Origin: CAZLMG01 sp964560765
GTDB taxonomy: Bacteria > Bdellovibrionota_B > Oligoflexia > Oligoflexales > CAZLMG01
NCBI GenBank assembly: GCA_964560765.1
Contig: CAZLMG010000012.1
Span: 1 to 64,000, forward strand
Reading direction: 5' to 3'
DNA length: 64,000 nt
In this document: one piece after another, positions 53,570 through 62,216 of the stretch
Position numbering within the stretch: position 1 is the stretch's first letter
How the letters are laid out: the number at the start of each line of letters is the position of its first letter
Notes under the pieces: generated by a model
Told to the model about the DNA's origin: nothing
The model's database searches: none
The model's input: the letters and a program-made list of their open reading frames with translations, nothing else
Position numbers and translations under genes: made by a program

Positions 53570-55050
53570 GGCATGACATCAAAACGCAGAAATGAGCGAT
53601 CGACCTCTGTGCCACCTTTTTTCCAGATAAATGCCAGACGATTCAATCCCGCGATGGGCTCAAATTCATAAGCGATGGGACCCGTTCCCGAGGCACGAAC
53701 AGACTTGACGACTTTGCTATTGATGGCAATAGAAACCTCGACGTCGCCGTGCAGTCCCTCTTTGCGGTTCAGCACCAGCTTCGCCTTCTTGCCAAGATAA
53801 ACGGCGCCGCTTGTTCCTCCATCCAACTCCACGTCAAAGCCCGGAAAGCGACCCCAGTTCGTCTGCCAAATGGGCTCCATAATATCCAGAGGTGGATTGT
53901 TGGGATTGGCACCAATGGACTCCGCCCAGAGGCTAATCACCGTTTTGGGATCCACATGCGGGTTCGCCAGCGACTTGTTGCCATTGCCTGAAACGGGTTC
54001 CAGAGCGACCCAAACAAAATCCGGATGTGATCCCTGACTGCTGGCGTCCCACTCTCCACCGATAACATTGCCCGATCCATCCAGTTCAAGAACATAGCGA
54101 TAGGTCAATCGCTTAACGCTACGAGTCGGATACGTGCGCGGCTCTTGTCGCAGTGCCGCCTGATAAGAAACCGTCGTCGTCACGTGCGCAAATTCAGTGG
54201 CGTTCGGGTTAAACACATAGTTATTGCCGCTGGTGCCGATGTAGCCAAGGGCTTGGCTCGCACTTAAATTACGGGTAATGGTCGATTCATAGGCGAATAA
54301 TGGAAAGTTCCACACCTGATAATTCTCAGATTGATCGAATACCAACGCATGCTTGAGTACCCCGATCCAATTGGCGATGGCCAAGTGAAAACTCGCCGGG
54401 TTGACGTCTTCGCACTCGCCCATGACGGTGACATCTTGTCGAGATGTGGGTCGCGTTTGAAAGGTACGCGATTCGCAGCGCCTGCCACCGAGAAACACGG
54501 ACTTGGCGCTCATATAGATTTCGGCCAGCAACGCTTTGATGTCGTGCGGCTGAAAGGTCACGCCATCGCGTGTTACGGGTAAGCGCGGTTCGGCATGTCG
54601 TTGCGAGGCTGCGCTGAAGCCATTGCAGTGTCCGGCCCAGTCCGCATCCGGATCGTTGGCCGATCTGGTATGATTCGCTCGCTCCCAAGCGACGGCTTTG
54701 GACGTTCCGCCATGAAATGCTTGGTCGTACTTGCTCAAAGGTGACGGGCTGCCCACATGCGTACCGCCATCGACTTCCGCATAGTAGCCACCGGCGTAAG
54801 GGATCTTGTCTGATTCAACACTGCCAGCCGGCGGCAGCTTTGAGAGATTCATTTCAAAGTTCTGATTCCAGATCAGATAGTGAAACTTTCCCGTCTGCCG
54901 AATCTCTGTCGTTGCGCTTGCGGCGCGTTCACGCTCGACCGCCGCGGGTGTATCCGCACCACGCTCAACACCAGTACCCGATTGGCCAGCCACCTTGCAA
55001 GCGGTCGACCCGACGAGACAGGTCAGCAACCATGCGGGAACTGGTTTCAT
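53566..55050 (-). CDS. Lipoprotein related to the transglutaminase-elicitor family
   Basis: A 494-residue protein with a lipobox (V-G-S-T-A-C, Cys about 18). The catalytic-looking core has W-A-G-H-C-N-G-F-S-A-A-S (nucleophile Cys), D-V-N-P-A-S-F-H-L-A-I-A-N-W-I-G (His) and V-W-N-F-P-L-F-A-Y-E, the order seen in the Pfam transglutaminase-elicitor family first known from oomycete cell-wall transglutaminases (GP42/Pep-13). The C-terminal 110 residues form a separate beta domain. It could cross-link or deamidate surface proteins. ATG 55050 has GAGGGA upstream; the longer frame from 55194 is rejected. It is coupled to fluC by a 4-bp overlap. Confidence 0.78.
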   Translation of the reverse strand: MKPVPAWLLTCLVGSTACKVAGQSGTGVERGADTPAAVERERAASATTEIRQTGKFHYLIWNQNFEMNLSKLPPAGSVESDKIPYAGGYYAEVDGGTHVGSPSPLSKYDQAFHGGTSKAVAWERANHTRSANDPDADWAGHCNGFSAASQRHAEPRLPVTRDGVTFQPHDIKALLAEIYMSAKSVFLGGRRCESRTFQTRPTSRQDVTVMGECEDVNPASFHLAIANWIGVLKHALVFDQSENYQVWNFPLFAYESTITRNLSASQALGYIGTSGNNYVFNPNATEFAHVTTTVSYQAALRQEPRTYPTRSVKRLTYRYVLELDGSGNVIGGEWDASSQGSHPDFVWVALEPVSGNGNKSLANPHVDPKTVISLWAESIGANPNNPPLDIMEPIWQTNWGRFPGFDVELDGGTSGAVYLGKKAKLVLNRKEGLHGDVEVSIAINSKVVKSVRASGTGPIAYEFEPIAGLNRLAFIWKKGGTEVDRSFLRFDVMP

Positions 55051-55095
55051 CGGTACATCCCTCGGATTAGAACAGGCGATTTTTAGCGCAGTTTC

Positions 55096-55125
55096 ATTAT
55101 AGTGCGGCGTGCGCAGCCATGCCAC
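55096..55125 (-). promoter_or_regulatory. Sigma-70-type promoter for the transglutaminase-like gene
   Basis: On the minus strand GTGGCA (55125-55120; four of six match TTGACA) and a perfect TATAAT (55101-55096) are spaced 18 bp. The -10 ends 46 bp before the ATG at 55050. Confidence 0.55.
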
Positions 55126-55230
55126 GAAAGCGGAGAAAAAACAGTGATGCGTGCTTTTGGCGATTCCATAAGCTGCAGCAGGAATCGTACGCATCTTTGG
55201 ATGTTAAGCCGGATGAGTGACGGTTGTCAT

Positions 55231-56052
55231 CTAACGGTTATAGATCTGCTCAGATTCCTGACTAGTGATGATCGGCACCTGCAGCACACCGCGGCCCACT
55301 TCCTGGCCACGATGCGTATCAATCGGAATGCGGCCGCGAGTCGGTTTGTCAGCCTGCAGATAAGCCATCTTGGTGCTAAAGAGATAGGTGTCGTCGGTCA
55401 AGGCTTCGAGCCAGTGAACATTGCTGCGTTCGTCTGAGATGCTGTTCCACTGCCCCGCCGACTGGACGGCGTCCATCGACGGCAGGATCCACATGTGACC
55501 GGCCGCTTCGTCCCACTTCAAAGCATCATACTGGCGCGCACGAAACTGCCCCGAGACCACGAGAAAGGCGGAAACCATATTGCTGTGCCCGTGCGGGGGA
55601 ATGCAGGCGCCCCTCTGCACATGGGCGATCTTATTAATCAGACTCAACTGACCAGGTGCCGGGCGGCGTTCGGCCTCGGCGGTGTTTTCTCCGCGCAGGG
55701 GTGTACCGACAAAGACTTCATGACGGCCAAGTTTCGGCAGCTCATCCCGAAGGCGGTCAAAGTCCACATTCCGCAACAACGCCGGTAAGTCGACCTGCGA
55801 GTACAGCAGATCCATCTGTAGCTGCCATTGGGCTGGCGAAATGTTACCGGCGCGCAACGACTCGGCCAAGCGATAAAGTCGCTCGATCCACGGCTCCAAG
55901 GCCGAAGTCGGCGACGCTGCGAGCAGGGACTGGCTCCATAGGCATTGAGCTAAGGCACTTACCAGCAGCCCCTGGCCGCCTCGCATCAGTAAGGCTCGTC
56001 GAGAAAGCGATGAGACATCCGTCGGAATTGCGTTCAATGTTTGGCCAGTCAT
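55231..56052 (-). CDS. Tat-exported cupin-like protein
   Basis: A 273-residue protein with a twin-arginine signal (L-S-R-R-A-L-L-M then GGQGLLVSALAQCLWSQ). Residues about 145-185 carry a cupin first motif (P-P-H-G-H-S-N-M-V-S-A-F-L-V-V-S-G-Q), with two His but not the usual Glu, followed by W-D-E-A-A-G-H-M-W-I-L-P as a second strand set. Tat export suggests folding or cofactor (metal) loading in the cytoplasm. Enzymatic activity unknown. It sits divergently to the 56.2-kb secreted protein. Confidence 0.72.
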   Translation of the reverse strand: MTGQTLNAIPTDVSSLSRRALLMRGGQGLLVSALAQCLWSQSLLAASPTSALEPWIERLYRLAESLRAGNISPAQWQLQMDLLYSQVDLPALLRNVDFDRLRDELPKLGRHEVFVGTPLRGENTAEAERRPAPGQLSLINKIAHVQRGACIPPHGHSNMVSAFLVVSGQFRARQYDALKWDEAAGHMWILPSMDAVQSAGQWNSISDERSNVHWLEALTDDTYLFSTKMAYLQADKPTRGRIPIDTHRGQEVGRGVLQVPIITSQESEQIYNR

Positions 56053-56170
56053 GGGAATTCGCCCTTTCGCGGTTCACCGGTCCGTACCACATTATCGGCA
56101 CTTCCTGCGAGAAACGTTTGTTTTTCGCAGCTCCGCATGCTAAGAGCCGCCCACACCTTTTGGGGGCCCT

Positions 56171-56722
56171 ATGAGTCGGCACGTCGCCACTTATCTTTTC
56201 TCAGTCGTTTTCGCAAGTTACTCGTTCGTCGCCGGCGCCCAGTCGCTAACGAATGAAGCTATCGGCCTCCGCGCCCCTGAGACTCCCGAAACCCGCTGGT
56301 TTCACGTCGCTTTTTCGGAAGAAGCGTCCCTGCTCATCAGTGGCTTTCTCAACGGCAAAGCGTCGGACCCGGTCAACAGCAAACAGATCGATTGCGATTG
56401 GCAGTCGAATTGGGATGGCGACCCCATTGGCTACGGCTGCGCCTTCGACATCGAGAAGACGGGTACGATTGTCGACTACGGCCCCAAAAACGGCTACCTC
56501 AACGCCACCGGCTCGCTACCTATTTCCGTATCGGTGCAGAAGTCGCGCCGCGATCGCCTGTCATTGCAGTTGGGCGGCAAAGGCGTGACCGCCATCGTCA
56601 ATTGGTTAAGCGATGGCAAAAATCCTGATGTGCTGTCGAAGGGGAACCTGCTCTGTTCGAAGCAGCATGATGCGAGCTACAGCTGCTGGCTCATGCTCAA
56701 TCGTCAGGGCGAGTTCCAGTAG
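56171..56722 (+). CDS. Small secreted protein upstream of a radical SAM gene
   Basis: A 183-residue protein with signal peptide (YLFSVVFASYSFVAGAQS). The mature chain is beta-rich with two Cys pairs (I-D-C-D-W, G-Y-G-C-A-F; L-L-C-S-K, Y-S-C-W-L). GGGGG precedes the ATG. It lies 5 bp before a radical SAM gene and should be co-translated. No family was recognised. Confidence 0.68.
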   Translation: MSRHVATYLFSVVFASYSFVAGAQSLTNEAIGLRAPETPETRWFHVAFSEEASLLISGFLNGKASDPVNSKQIDCDWQSNWDGDPIGYGCAFDIEKTGTIVDYGPKNGYLNATGSLPISVSVQKSRRDRLSLQLGGKGVTAIVNWLSDGKNPDVLSKGNLLCSKQHDASYSCWLMLNRQGEFQ

Positions 56723-56727
56723 GCAAA

Positions 56728-57690
56728 ATGCGACGTTTCCAGCGGATCTATATCGAGATCAGCAACGTCTGTAACGTGCAATGCTCCTTCTGCCCTACCG
56801 TCGATCGGCAAAAGCAGGTGATGAGCGCTGGCCAGTTTCGCTCGGTCCTGGAACGGGTGGCACCACATACGAGCGAAGTCTATCTGCATCTCATGGGCGA
56901 ACCTCTGGGTCACCCGCAATTGGCGGAAATCATCCAGGCCTGTACCGATCTGAAGGTGGCGGCGAAAATCACCACCAATGGCCTGCTGTTGATCGGGAAT
57001 AAGGTGGATCTACTGCTACAGCCCATCGTCCGGCAGGTAAACTTTTCTCTACATAGCTTCACCGACAATTTTGCCGAGCAATCGCCGCGCACGTATTTGC
57101 AACGACTTTTCAAGTTTGCTGCCCGCGCCCGCCTGGAGCGCCCGGACCTCTACGTCAACTTTCGACTGTGGGACTTAAACGAAGAACAACAGGGTTTAAC
57201 AGTCAACGCCGCCATGCGGCAAATGATCAACGATGAATTCCAGGTGGACCTCGAACGCCTGCGCCAGGATGTTCGGCGTCGGAAGAAGGTGCTGTTGGGC
57301 GGGCGCATCGCCGCCCACTTCGATTCACGTTTTGTCTGGCCGGCGCTGGATGCACCGCGACAAGGAACGCGCGGTACCTGTCATGGGCTCGGCACACATG
57401 TCGGCATACATGCGGATGGTACGGTGGTACCGTGCTGTCTCGATAAAGAAGCTGTCCTGCGACTCGGAAACATTTTCGAACAGTCGCTCGACGAGGTGGC
57501 CGAGTCGCCGCGGGCTGAGGCTATGCGCGCGGGCTTTGAACGCGGAGAATTGGTGGAGGCTCTTTGCCAACACTGCCAATTTGCGACGCGGTTTCGCCGT
57601 AAGCTTAGCGCGGCTGCGGAACGCGCCGCAGACGCGGCAGGCCTCCGCCCCCATGCAGGGGTGGACGTTGCGCAAAACGCTCGCGCATAA
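56728..57690 (+). CDS. Radical SAM / SPASM-type enzyme
   Basis: A 320-residue protein. The 4Fe-4S cluster motif is C-x3-C-x2-C (Cys15, 19, 22: C-N-V-Q-C-S-F-C) in I-Y-I-E-I-S-N-V-C. G-E-P-L (residue about 58) is the SAM glycine-rich-type motif. The C-terminus has T-C-H-G-L-G, D-G-T-V-V-P-C-C-L-D and L-C-Q-H-C-Q-F, a SPASM-like auxiliary cluster domain. Such enzymes modify peptides or anaerobically mature proteins. Its only tight partner is the secreted protein 5 bp upstream. The 3' end overlaps a convergent gene by 86 bp. Confidence 0.87.
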   Translation: MRRFQRIYIEISNVCNVQCSFCPTVDRQKQVMSAGQFRSVLERVAPHTSEVYLHLMGEPLGHPQLAEIIQACTDLKVAAKITTNGLLLIGNKVDLLLQPIVRQVNFSLHSFTDNFAEQSPRTYLQRLFKFAARARLERPDLYVNFRLWDLNEEQQGLTVNAAMRQMINDEFQVDLERLRQDVRRRKKVLLGGRIAAHFDSRFVWPALDAPRQGTRGTCHGLGTHVGIHADGTVVPCCLDKEAVLRLGNIFEQSLDEVAESPRAEAMRAGFERGELVEALCQHCQFATRFRRKLSAAAERAADAAGLRPHAGVDVAQNARA

Positions 57691-58612
57691 AGGATAAAAC
57701 CTTTTCACCCTGCTCTTGCTGTGCCAGATACGATTCGGGCACGGAGGGAAAGAAATCAACATGCCGGCTTGGCGGTGAGGTTATGCCGAGAAATTGCCGA
57801 TAGGCTTGTGTCTGCTTGGCGACGTCATCAGCCACCTGCAAACGCAGGTCATGGGCCTCAGCGATGGCCGCGTCCAGTGCGACTGCATCGCCCTTGGCGC
57901 TGGCGCTAGGATGACCTTTCGCCAGCAGAGCTTCCAACTGAAAGGTGCGCAAGATGGCCTGCAAAGCCGGATAATTAGCCACACCAACCAGGTTGTAAGG
58001 GTCTAGTTGCTGACTCTTGATAATGTCGGCCGAGTAGCGCAACTCGGCCAATACGGCCCGCGCCTCCGATTCCATGGTACCTTGCGGCGTCATCAGATAA
58101 TTTATCGCGGCCAGCATGGCGGCTGGTCGGTCCAAGGACTTCTGCGCCTGCAGATAGTCGGCGATTTCGAGCGCGTGCTCCACATGTGCCCGTTCATGCG
58201 CCACGGTCATATCTTCGATGTGACGATCGAGAACGAGTAGCGGACGGCCGTTGGCTTGCACGGTAAAGCCCCCGGCCGAGAAACCTAGCTCTGTGTAGCG
58301 CACATCGGCACCCAGCTTCTTGACCAGCAATTCGGTCTCTTGTCGCATCCCGGCACTAAGCCGAGGAAATCTCTCGGCCCAATCGGCGCCCTTGGCCAGC
58401 ACAGCTCCGCCGGTATACTCCGTGACGTCTTGCTGGATGCGCTGCATGACGAACTGGCAGCTCGGCTTGGGCAACTCGTTTTGGAACTGGATGGGGACAG
58501 ATTGCAACTGCACAGCGATGCGTGACTCGAGCCACTCGCATTCCCGAACGCTGGCGAACGCGGCGCTCGCCCAGAGAAAGAGGATGCTGCAAAGAAGTTT
58601 TGAAGTCTGCAT
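57605..58612 (-). CDS. Exported protein with HExxH motif
   Basis: A 335-residue protein with signal peptide (LLCSILFLWASAAFAS). V-A-H-E-R-A-H-V-E-H-A-L-E at about 143 gives HERAH, a zinc-binding HExxH motif. A Glu in M-E-S-E-A-R-A (about 178) could be the third ligand, 35 residues later. The remaining chain is helical. The family is not recognised. The coding end overlaps the radical SAM gene by 86 bp and is Arg/Gly/Pro-rich there, so the last 28 residues may be non-conserved. Confidence 0.65.
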   Translation of the reverse strand: MQTSKLLCSILFLWASAAFASVRECEWLESRIAVQLQSVPIQFQNELPKPSCQFVMQRIQQDVTEYTGGAVLAKGADWAERFPRLSAGMRQETELLVKKLGADVRYTELGFSAGGFTVQANGRPLLVLDRHIEDMTVAHERAHVEHALEIADYLQAQKSLDRPAAMLAAINYLMTPQGTMESEARAVLAELRYSADIIKSQQLDPYNLVGVANYPALQAILRTFQLEALLAKGHPSASAKGDAVALDAAIAEAHDLRLQVADDVAKQTQAYRQFLGITSPPSRHVDFFPSVPESYLAQQEQGEKVLSFMRERFAQRPPLHGGGGLPRLRRVPQPR

Positions 58613-58718
58613 GCAATGCCCTCCCTCTAGCTATTTCCATGATGCCGCCTCCCGCCAATGAATCATACCTGCCCGCGACTCATGATGAAAGGCGCGGCCC
58701 ACCGCAGGCGAAAAAAAT

Positions 58719-59363
58719 TCAAAGATTTGATAAGGCGATGTCAGGAAACACGCGCCGAAAGATGGTGCGAATTCCCTGCACATCATCCGCCTGTGGCTCG
58801 GCAAACGACGTGTTACACATGATGGATTGGGGCTGCCCGGGCCGGCAATTGCCACTTTGCCCATCTTGGTACGTGTCAGATAGGGCGAAAGCGTGCCCAA
58901 ACTCATGCAGTAGCACGTTGTAGCTGCCAAAGTACCCATCGCTGGCCATCTTGATCAGCGGTTGCGCCCCCACTTGCGCTGATGCGTGCACACCTGGAAT
59001 GACCTGTACCGTCGCATCGCAGGATTCGCCCAGCCGGTGGACGGTCACGTCAGCAGTCAAAGCCACTTGGCTGATTTCGCGCAATGGCTCCACCCATTGC
59101 AAGACCGCACTGCGGATGTTCTCCTCCCACAAGCTCCAGAGCGAAGTGGGCGAACTCACGCCACCCAGACAGATGCGAATCTCCGATTGCTGCACCTTGG
59201 CCGTCAGACCCTGAACGTTGGGCCCGAAGGTCAGAAAATGAGTTTCCGAGCCAACTCCATCCGAGCCATGCTCGGAGAGAGCTCCGCAACCGACATTGAG
59301 CAGTATCGCCGCAAAAAAAATGACAACAGGGCCTCGAACTCGAGGCAAAAATTGCGAGTCCAT
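58719..59363 (-). CDS. Metzincin-type metallopeptidase lipoprotein
   Basis: A 214-residue protein with lipobox (L-L-N-V-G-C, Cys26). H-E-F-G-H-A-F-A-L-S-D is the HExxHxxGxxH/D zinc signature with Ala in place of Gly and Asp as third ligand, as in some snapalysin-type enzymes; a Met-turn S-I-M-C follows 19 residues later. It probably cleaves periplasmic or extracellular proteins while tethered to a membrane. ATG 59363 has GGAGG 6 bp upstream; the longer frame through the upstream repeat array is rejected. Confidence 0.82.
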   Translation of the reverse strand: MDSQFLPRVRGPVVIFFAAILLNVGCGALSEHGSDGVGSETHFLTFGPNVQGLTAKVQQSEIRICLGGVSSPTSLWSLWEENIRSAVLQWVEPLREISQVALTADVTVHRLGESCDATVQVIPGVHASAQVGAQPLIKMASDGYFGSYNVLLHEFGHAFALSDTYQDGQSGNCRPGQPQSIMCNTSFAEPQADDVQGIRTIFRRVFPDIALSNL

Positions 59364-59719
59364 ATACAACCTCCACAACAGCAACAGCGGAAACAACAGC
59401 AACAACGGCTGGACTATGGCAAAGGCGCACAGTGCGAACACAGTGCGAACACAGTGCGAACACAGTGCGAACACAGTGCGAAAACCGTAAATTAGGGCCT
59501 TTGCTGAGGAACGTCTCCCTAGACGGGAGAATGCTCCCCTGACACGACACGGGATTGGAGAAACTTGGTAGGTGTAAACATGGGGAACCTCCTCTTGGCG
59601 CTACGGAAACAACTTCAGCGTGTAACTCCTCTGGGCTTCAGCCCAGCCCAACTTTAATGTATTTTAAAGATTTCATCAATATTATTATTAATTTTATTAA
59701 AATGTCGGATAGTTAATAT
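59364..59719. other. 356-bp leader/intergenic region of the metzincin gene
   Basis: Holds, from the metzincin start outwards, a CAA-rich stretch, the 11-bp repeat array, an inverted repeat (CTGGGCT-TC-AGCCCAG at 59628-59643) and an A/T-rich block (59650-59719) with TAATATTATTATT-type runs. The A/T block could supply the minus-strand promoter and/or the end of the DUF2817 transcript. No reading frame is credible. Confidence 0.5.
59428..59482. repeat. Five perfect 11-bp tandem repeats upstream of the metzincin gene
   Basis: CACAGTGCGAA occurs five times in tandem without variation, 65 bp upstream of the metzincin start. An 11-bp period is close to one helical turn, which would put each unit on the same DNA face. 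A CAA/CAG-rich stretch (59372-59408) lies between the array and the gene. Confidence 0.9.
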
Positions 59720-61009
59720 CTACTGGGCAAAGTTCGCGAGGATTTGCGACAACCCAGACGACCACTCTCGCTTCAGCATCTGCTCCCAATCAAGATCGGT
59801 CGGCGCAAAGAGTTCGCGCCATTCCTGGCGAATGCGCTGGCCCGCCGCCGGCGATGCAGCACCGTAGTGAAACATCTGATTCTCGCGAATGACCAGATAG
59901 AGCGTATAAGCTTGGCTGATTGTATCGCGTAGGCCTCGCAAAAACCGCTTGTCGCCAGATTTTGGCGGCATGAGCGTGCCAAACTCCAAAAGCATATTGG
60001 TGCATTCTGGCGTCTTGTGTACCGCCTCGGCATACATGCAGACGAAGTCAGCAAAGTCGCCATGCGACGAGTAGAACGTGCTATCACCGGTGGCTTCGAT
60101 ACCACGACCGACCAGGGAAAATATTCGTTCGATGCGCGCCGCAGCCGTGGCATTTCGTGGCGGATTTGGTAGCATCTGCATCTCGCGACGACCGAGCCCC
60201 GTATGCAGGTCCAGCATCAATACCTGGCGATAGCGCGGTAAGTAGCTATCCAGGACCCGGCGAATGACCGCATGATGTGGTTCGTAAGCTTGTCCGCCAA
60301 AAAAGATCCCCTCAGGATATCGATGCTGCCCTTGGGCTGTCGCTTGGGTCATGCTTCCATCGAGCGCGGCAGGTAGAACCGGTAAAATCTTTGATGCAAG
60401 AAACCAGGCAAAATCCCACCGACCGAATCGCGCCGGAATCTCGGGGTTCAATAGCTCGGCAAATGGATCGTAGAGTGTGTCATCAATATTCGTAGGAAAT
60501 GTTGGATTTGTGTACCAATTACGATTCAGATCGACGCGATTCGCCGTGTGCCGAAGTCCATGTTTCATGCCGTACGCATTGAGGCCGTGCCAGAGCAGAA
60601 TATCCAGCCCATTTGCCTGCGCCTGCTCGAGTTGCTCCTCCAAGAATTTTGACTGCAGCGCACTGCCCGTGTATCCCTCGGTCCCGTGCACACCCGACGC
60701 GATGATCACTAAGCGGTACTCGCCATTCTGCGGCTGCTGTCCATGAACGGATTTGCCTGCGGCCCGACTGGGAACAAACAGCATGTCGATGCCAAACTCT
60801 CCCCCTCCTGGAGATAGAATCGGCTCAAACCAAAGTTGCGATCCGGGTGTCCGATCCAGAATGCCTTGAGCTTTAGCCAGAAACTCGCTGCGGCAAGTCT
60901 CATAATCGGCACAGAGCCCATTGGTTTCTGCACCGGGAGACGCCGCCAGCGCGCCCGAATGTCCGACGGACCAAGAGAAAAGCAAAAGAACTTGCCAGAA
61001 TCTCAACAA
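59720..61009 (-). CDS. Exported DUF2817/M14-like zinc carboxypeptidase-type protein
   Basis: A 429-residue protein. Signal region (LLRFWQVLLLFSWSVGHSGALA), then the M14-like fold: S-G-V-H-G-T-E-G-Y-T-G-S (first zinc ligands, His and Glu), L-N-R-N-W-Y (substrate-binding Arg-Asn), L-D-L-H-T-G-L-G (second His) and L-L-E-F-G-T (catalytic Glu), matching DUF2817 family metallopeptidases. It probably trims peptides in the periplasm or outside the cell. The start is uncertain: TTG 61009 is chosen for AGGGGA 6 bp upstream; an extended frame reaches 61183 through a terminator. Confidence 0.82.
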   Translation of the reverse strand: MLRFWQVLLLFSWSVGHSGALAASPGAETNGLCADYETCRSEFLAKAQGILDRTPGSQLWFEPILSPGGGEFGIDMLFVPSRAAGKSVHGQQPQNGEYRLVIIASGVHGTEGYTGSALQSKFLEEQLEQAQANGLDILLWHGLNAYGMKHGLRHTANRVDLNRNWYTNPTFPTNIDDTLYDPFAELLNPEIPARFGRWDFAWFLASKILPVLPAALDGSMTQATAQGQHRYPEGIFFGGQAYEPHHAVIRRVLDSYLPRYRQVLMLDLHTGLGRREMQMLPNPPRNATAAARIERIFSLVGRGIEATGDSTFYSSHGDFADFVCMYAEAVHKTPECTNMLLEFGTLMPPKSGDKRFLRGLRDTISQAYTLYLVIRENQMFHYGAASPAAGQRIRQEWRELFAPTDLDWEQMLKREWSSGLSQILANFAQ

Positions 61010-61080
61010 GAATTGTCCCCTGACGATTGGCGGCCACCATACGAGTAAAATCGGCAAGTGTCCAGCTGACTCGGGGACAA

Positions 61081-61114
61081 AAGAAAAACCCGACTGCAGC
61101 AGCAATCGGGTTTC
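61081..61114 (-). terminator. Rho-independent terminator after the vWA lipoprotein
   Basis: Reading on the minus strand, AAACCCGA (61114-61107) pairs with TCGGGTTT (61094-61087) across a 12-nt loop and runs into TTTCTTT (to 61081). It separates the vWA lipoprotein gene from the DUF2817 gene. Confidence 0.75.
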
Positions 61115-61173
61115 TTTAAGGGACGATGGGACATGCGTCGAGGGAGGAACAGAACGGGCCGGGAGGGACCCGC

Positions 61174-62166
61174 CTATTCGCAACGCACAGTTTCGCTTAC
61201 AATCTCATCAAGTACCGACTTGAGCGCCGAAGAATCACTGACTTCAATCAGGCGGCGTTCGCACAGGGCACCCGCTTGGTCCTGACAGTTCGGATCGCGC
61301 TTCGAGGTCATGCGCTGAATCAAACTTGCCGTTTGCACATCACCCATCAAATCGCGCAGGTACTCGTCTACGTTTTTATATTGAGCCTTGTCGTACCACG
61401 TACCCTGGCCAGCGCTGGTCAGCGAGGTATCGTTGCGGCGCAACCAGGCCATGTGCTCGTTGCGACGATCTTCCCGAGTCTTCTTGCCGGCAACAAATAC
61501 GGTGACGACTTCCACACCCAAGCTGCGCAGTTCGTCGGCCAACTTTATGGTAGCCGCTGGGTTACGATCCGTCGGCTCACCGTCGGTGACCATGACCGCC
61601 AAGCGGTTCTTCTTGCCTTTGTCACCCAACTTCACAAACATCTCTTTCGCACTCTTCAGACCGGCACCGTACGGTGTAAAGCCCAGGGGCTTACGGGTAA
61701 AGGCTAGGCTATTGCTCAAATTACCTTCGGTCTCGGCAACCGTCGCATACCAATTCGGCGTTTCAATATTGTAGCCTTCGCGGAAATCATTGGCCGAAGG
61801 AAAGGAACTAATGCTCAACTCGCTCTTCGACAATTCCGGCTCTTTCTTGCTCGCTGACTTGGAGAAATCTCGTAGAATGGTGTATGCCGATTTCACCGCC
61901 TGCTCGCGATTGGTGGACGACTTACATTCATAGCGTTCAATGGTCCGACCTAGAGCCGCCTCATACGAGCTGAATGCCGTCGCCCCTGGACAATCCGTTT
62001 CCGCATTGGAATTGGAGTTATCGATCAGAAAGGCCACTTGCGCACCGATAGAAGTCTCGGTGTTTTTGCACTGCTTGCCTGCTTCTTTGCCGGAAAATTT
62101 GGCTTCATTACAGCCGATTGAAAGGAGAACCGGTAGCACTAGAGAAAAACTTAACAGGGACCTCAT
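61174..62166 (-). CDS. von Willebrand factor A-domain lipoprotein
   Basis: A 330-residue protein with lipobox (L-L-S-I-G-C, Cys about 19). The vWA fold carries a MIDAS site: D-N-S-N-S (D-x-S-x-S) in V-A-F-L-I-D-N-S-N-S, T-P-Y-G-A-G-L (Thr) and MVTDGEPTDRNP (Asp). Five or more cysteines lie outside the core (C-K-N-T-E-T, D-C-P-G-A, Y-E-C-K, N-C-Q-D, L-C-E-R). It probably binds a protein ligand in a metal-dependent way at the cell surface. ATG 62166 has GGAGGG upstream. Confidence 0.85.
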   Translation of the reverse strand: MRSLLSFSLVLPVLLSIGCNEAKFSGKEAGKQCKNTETSIGAQVAFLIDNSNSNAETDCPGATAFSSYEAALGRTIERYECKSSTNREQAVKSAYTILRDFSKSASKKEPELSKSELSISSFPSANDFREGYNIETPNWYATVAETEGNLSNSLAFTRKPLGFTPYGAGLKSAKEMFVKLGDKGKKNRLAVMVTDGEPTDRNPAATIKLADELRSLGVEVVTVFVAGKKTREDRRNEHMAWLRRNDTSLTSAGQGTWYDKAQYKNVDEYLRDLMGDVQTASLIQRMTSKRDPNCQDQAGALCERRLIEVSDSSALKSVLDEIVSETVRCE

Positions 62167-62216
62167 ACTCGACACCCTCCGCAACAACGTCCGCATAGTC
62201 CACAACAACAGCTTTT

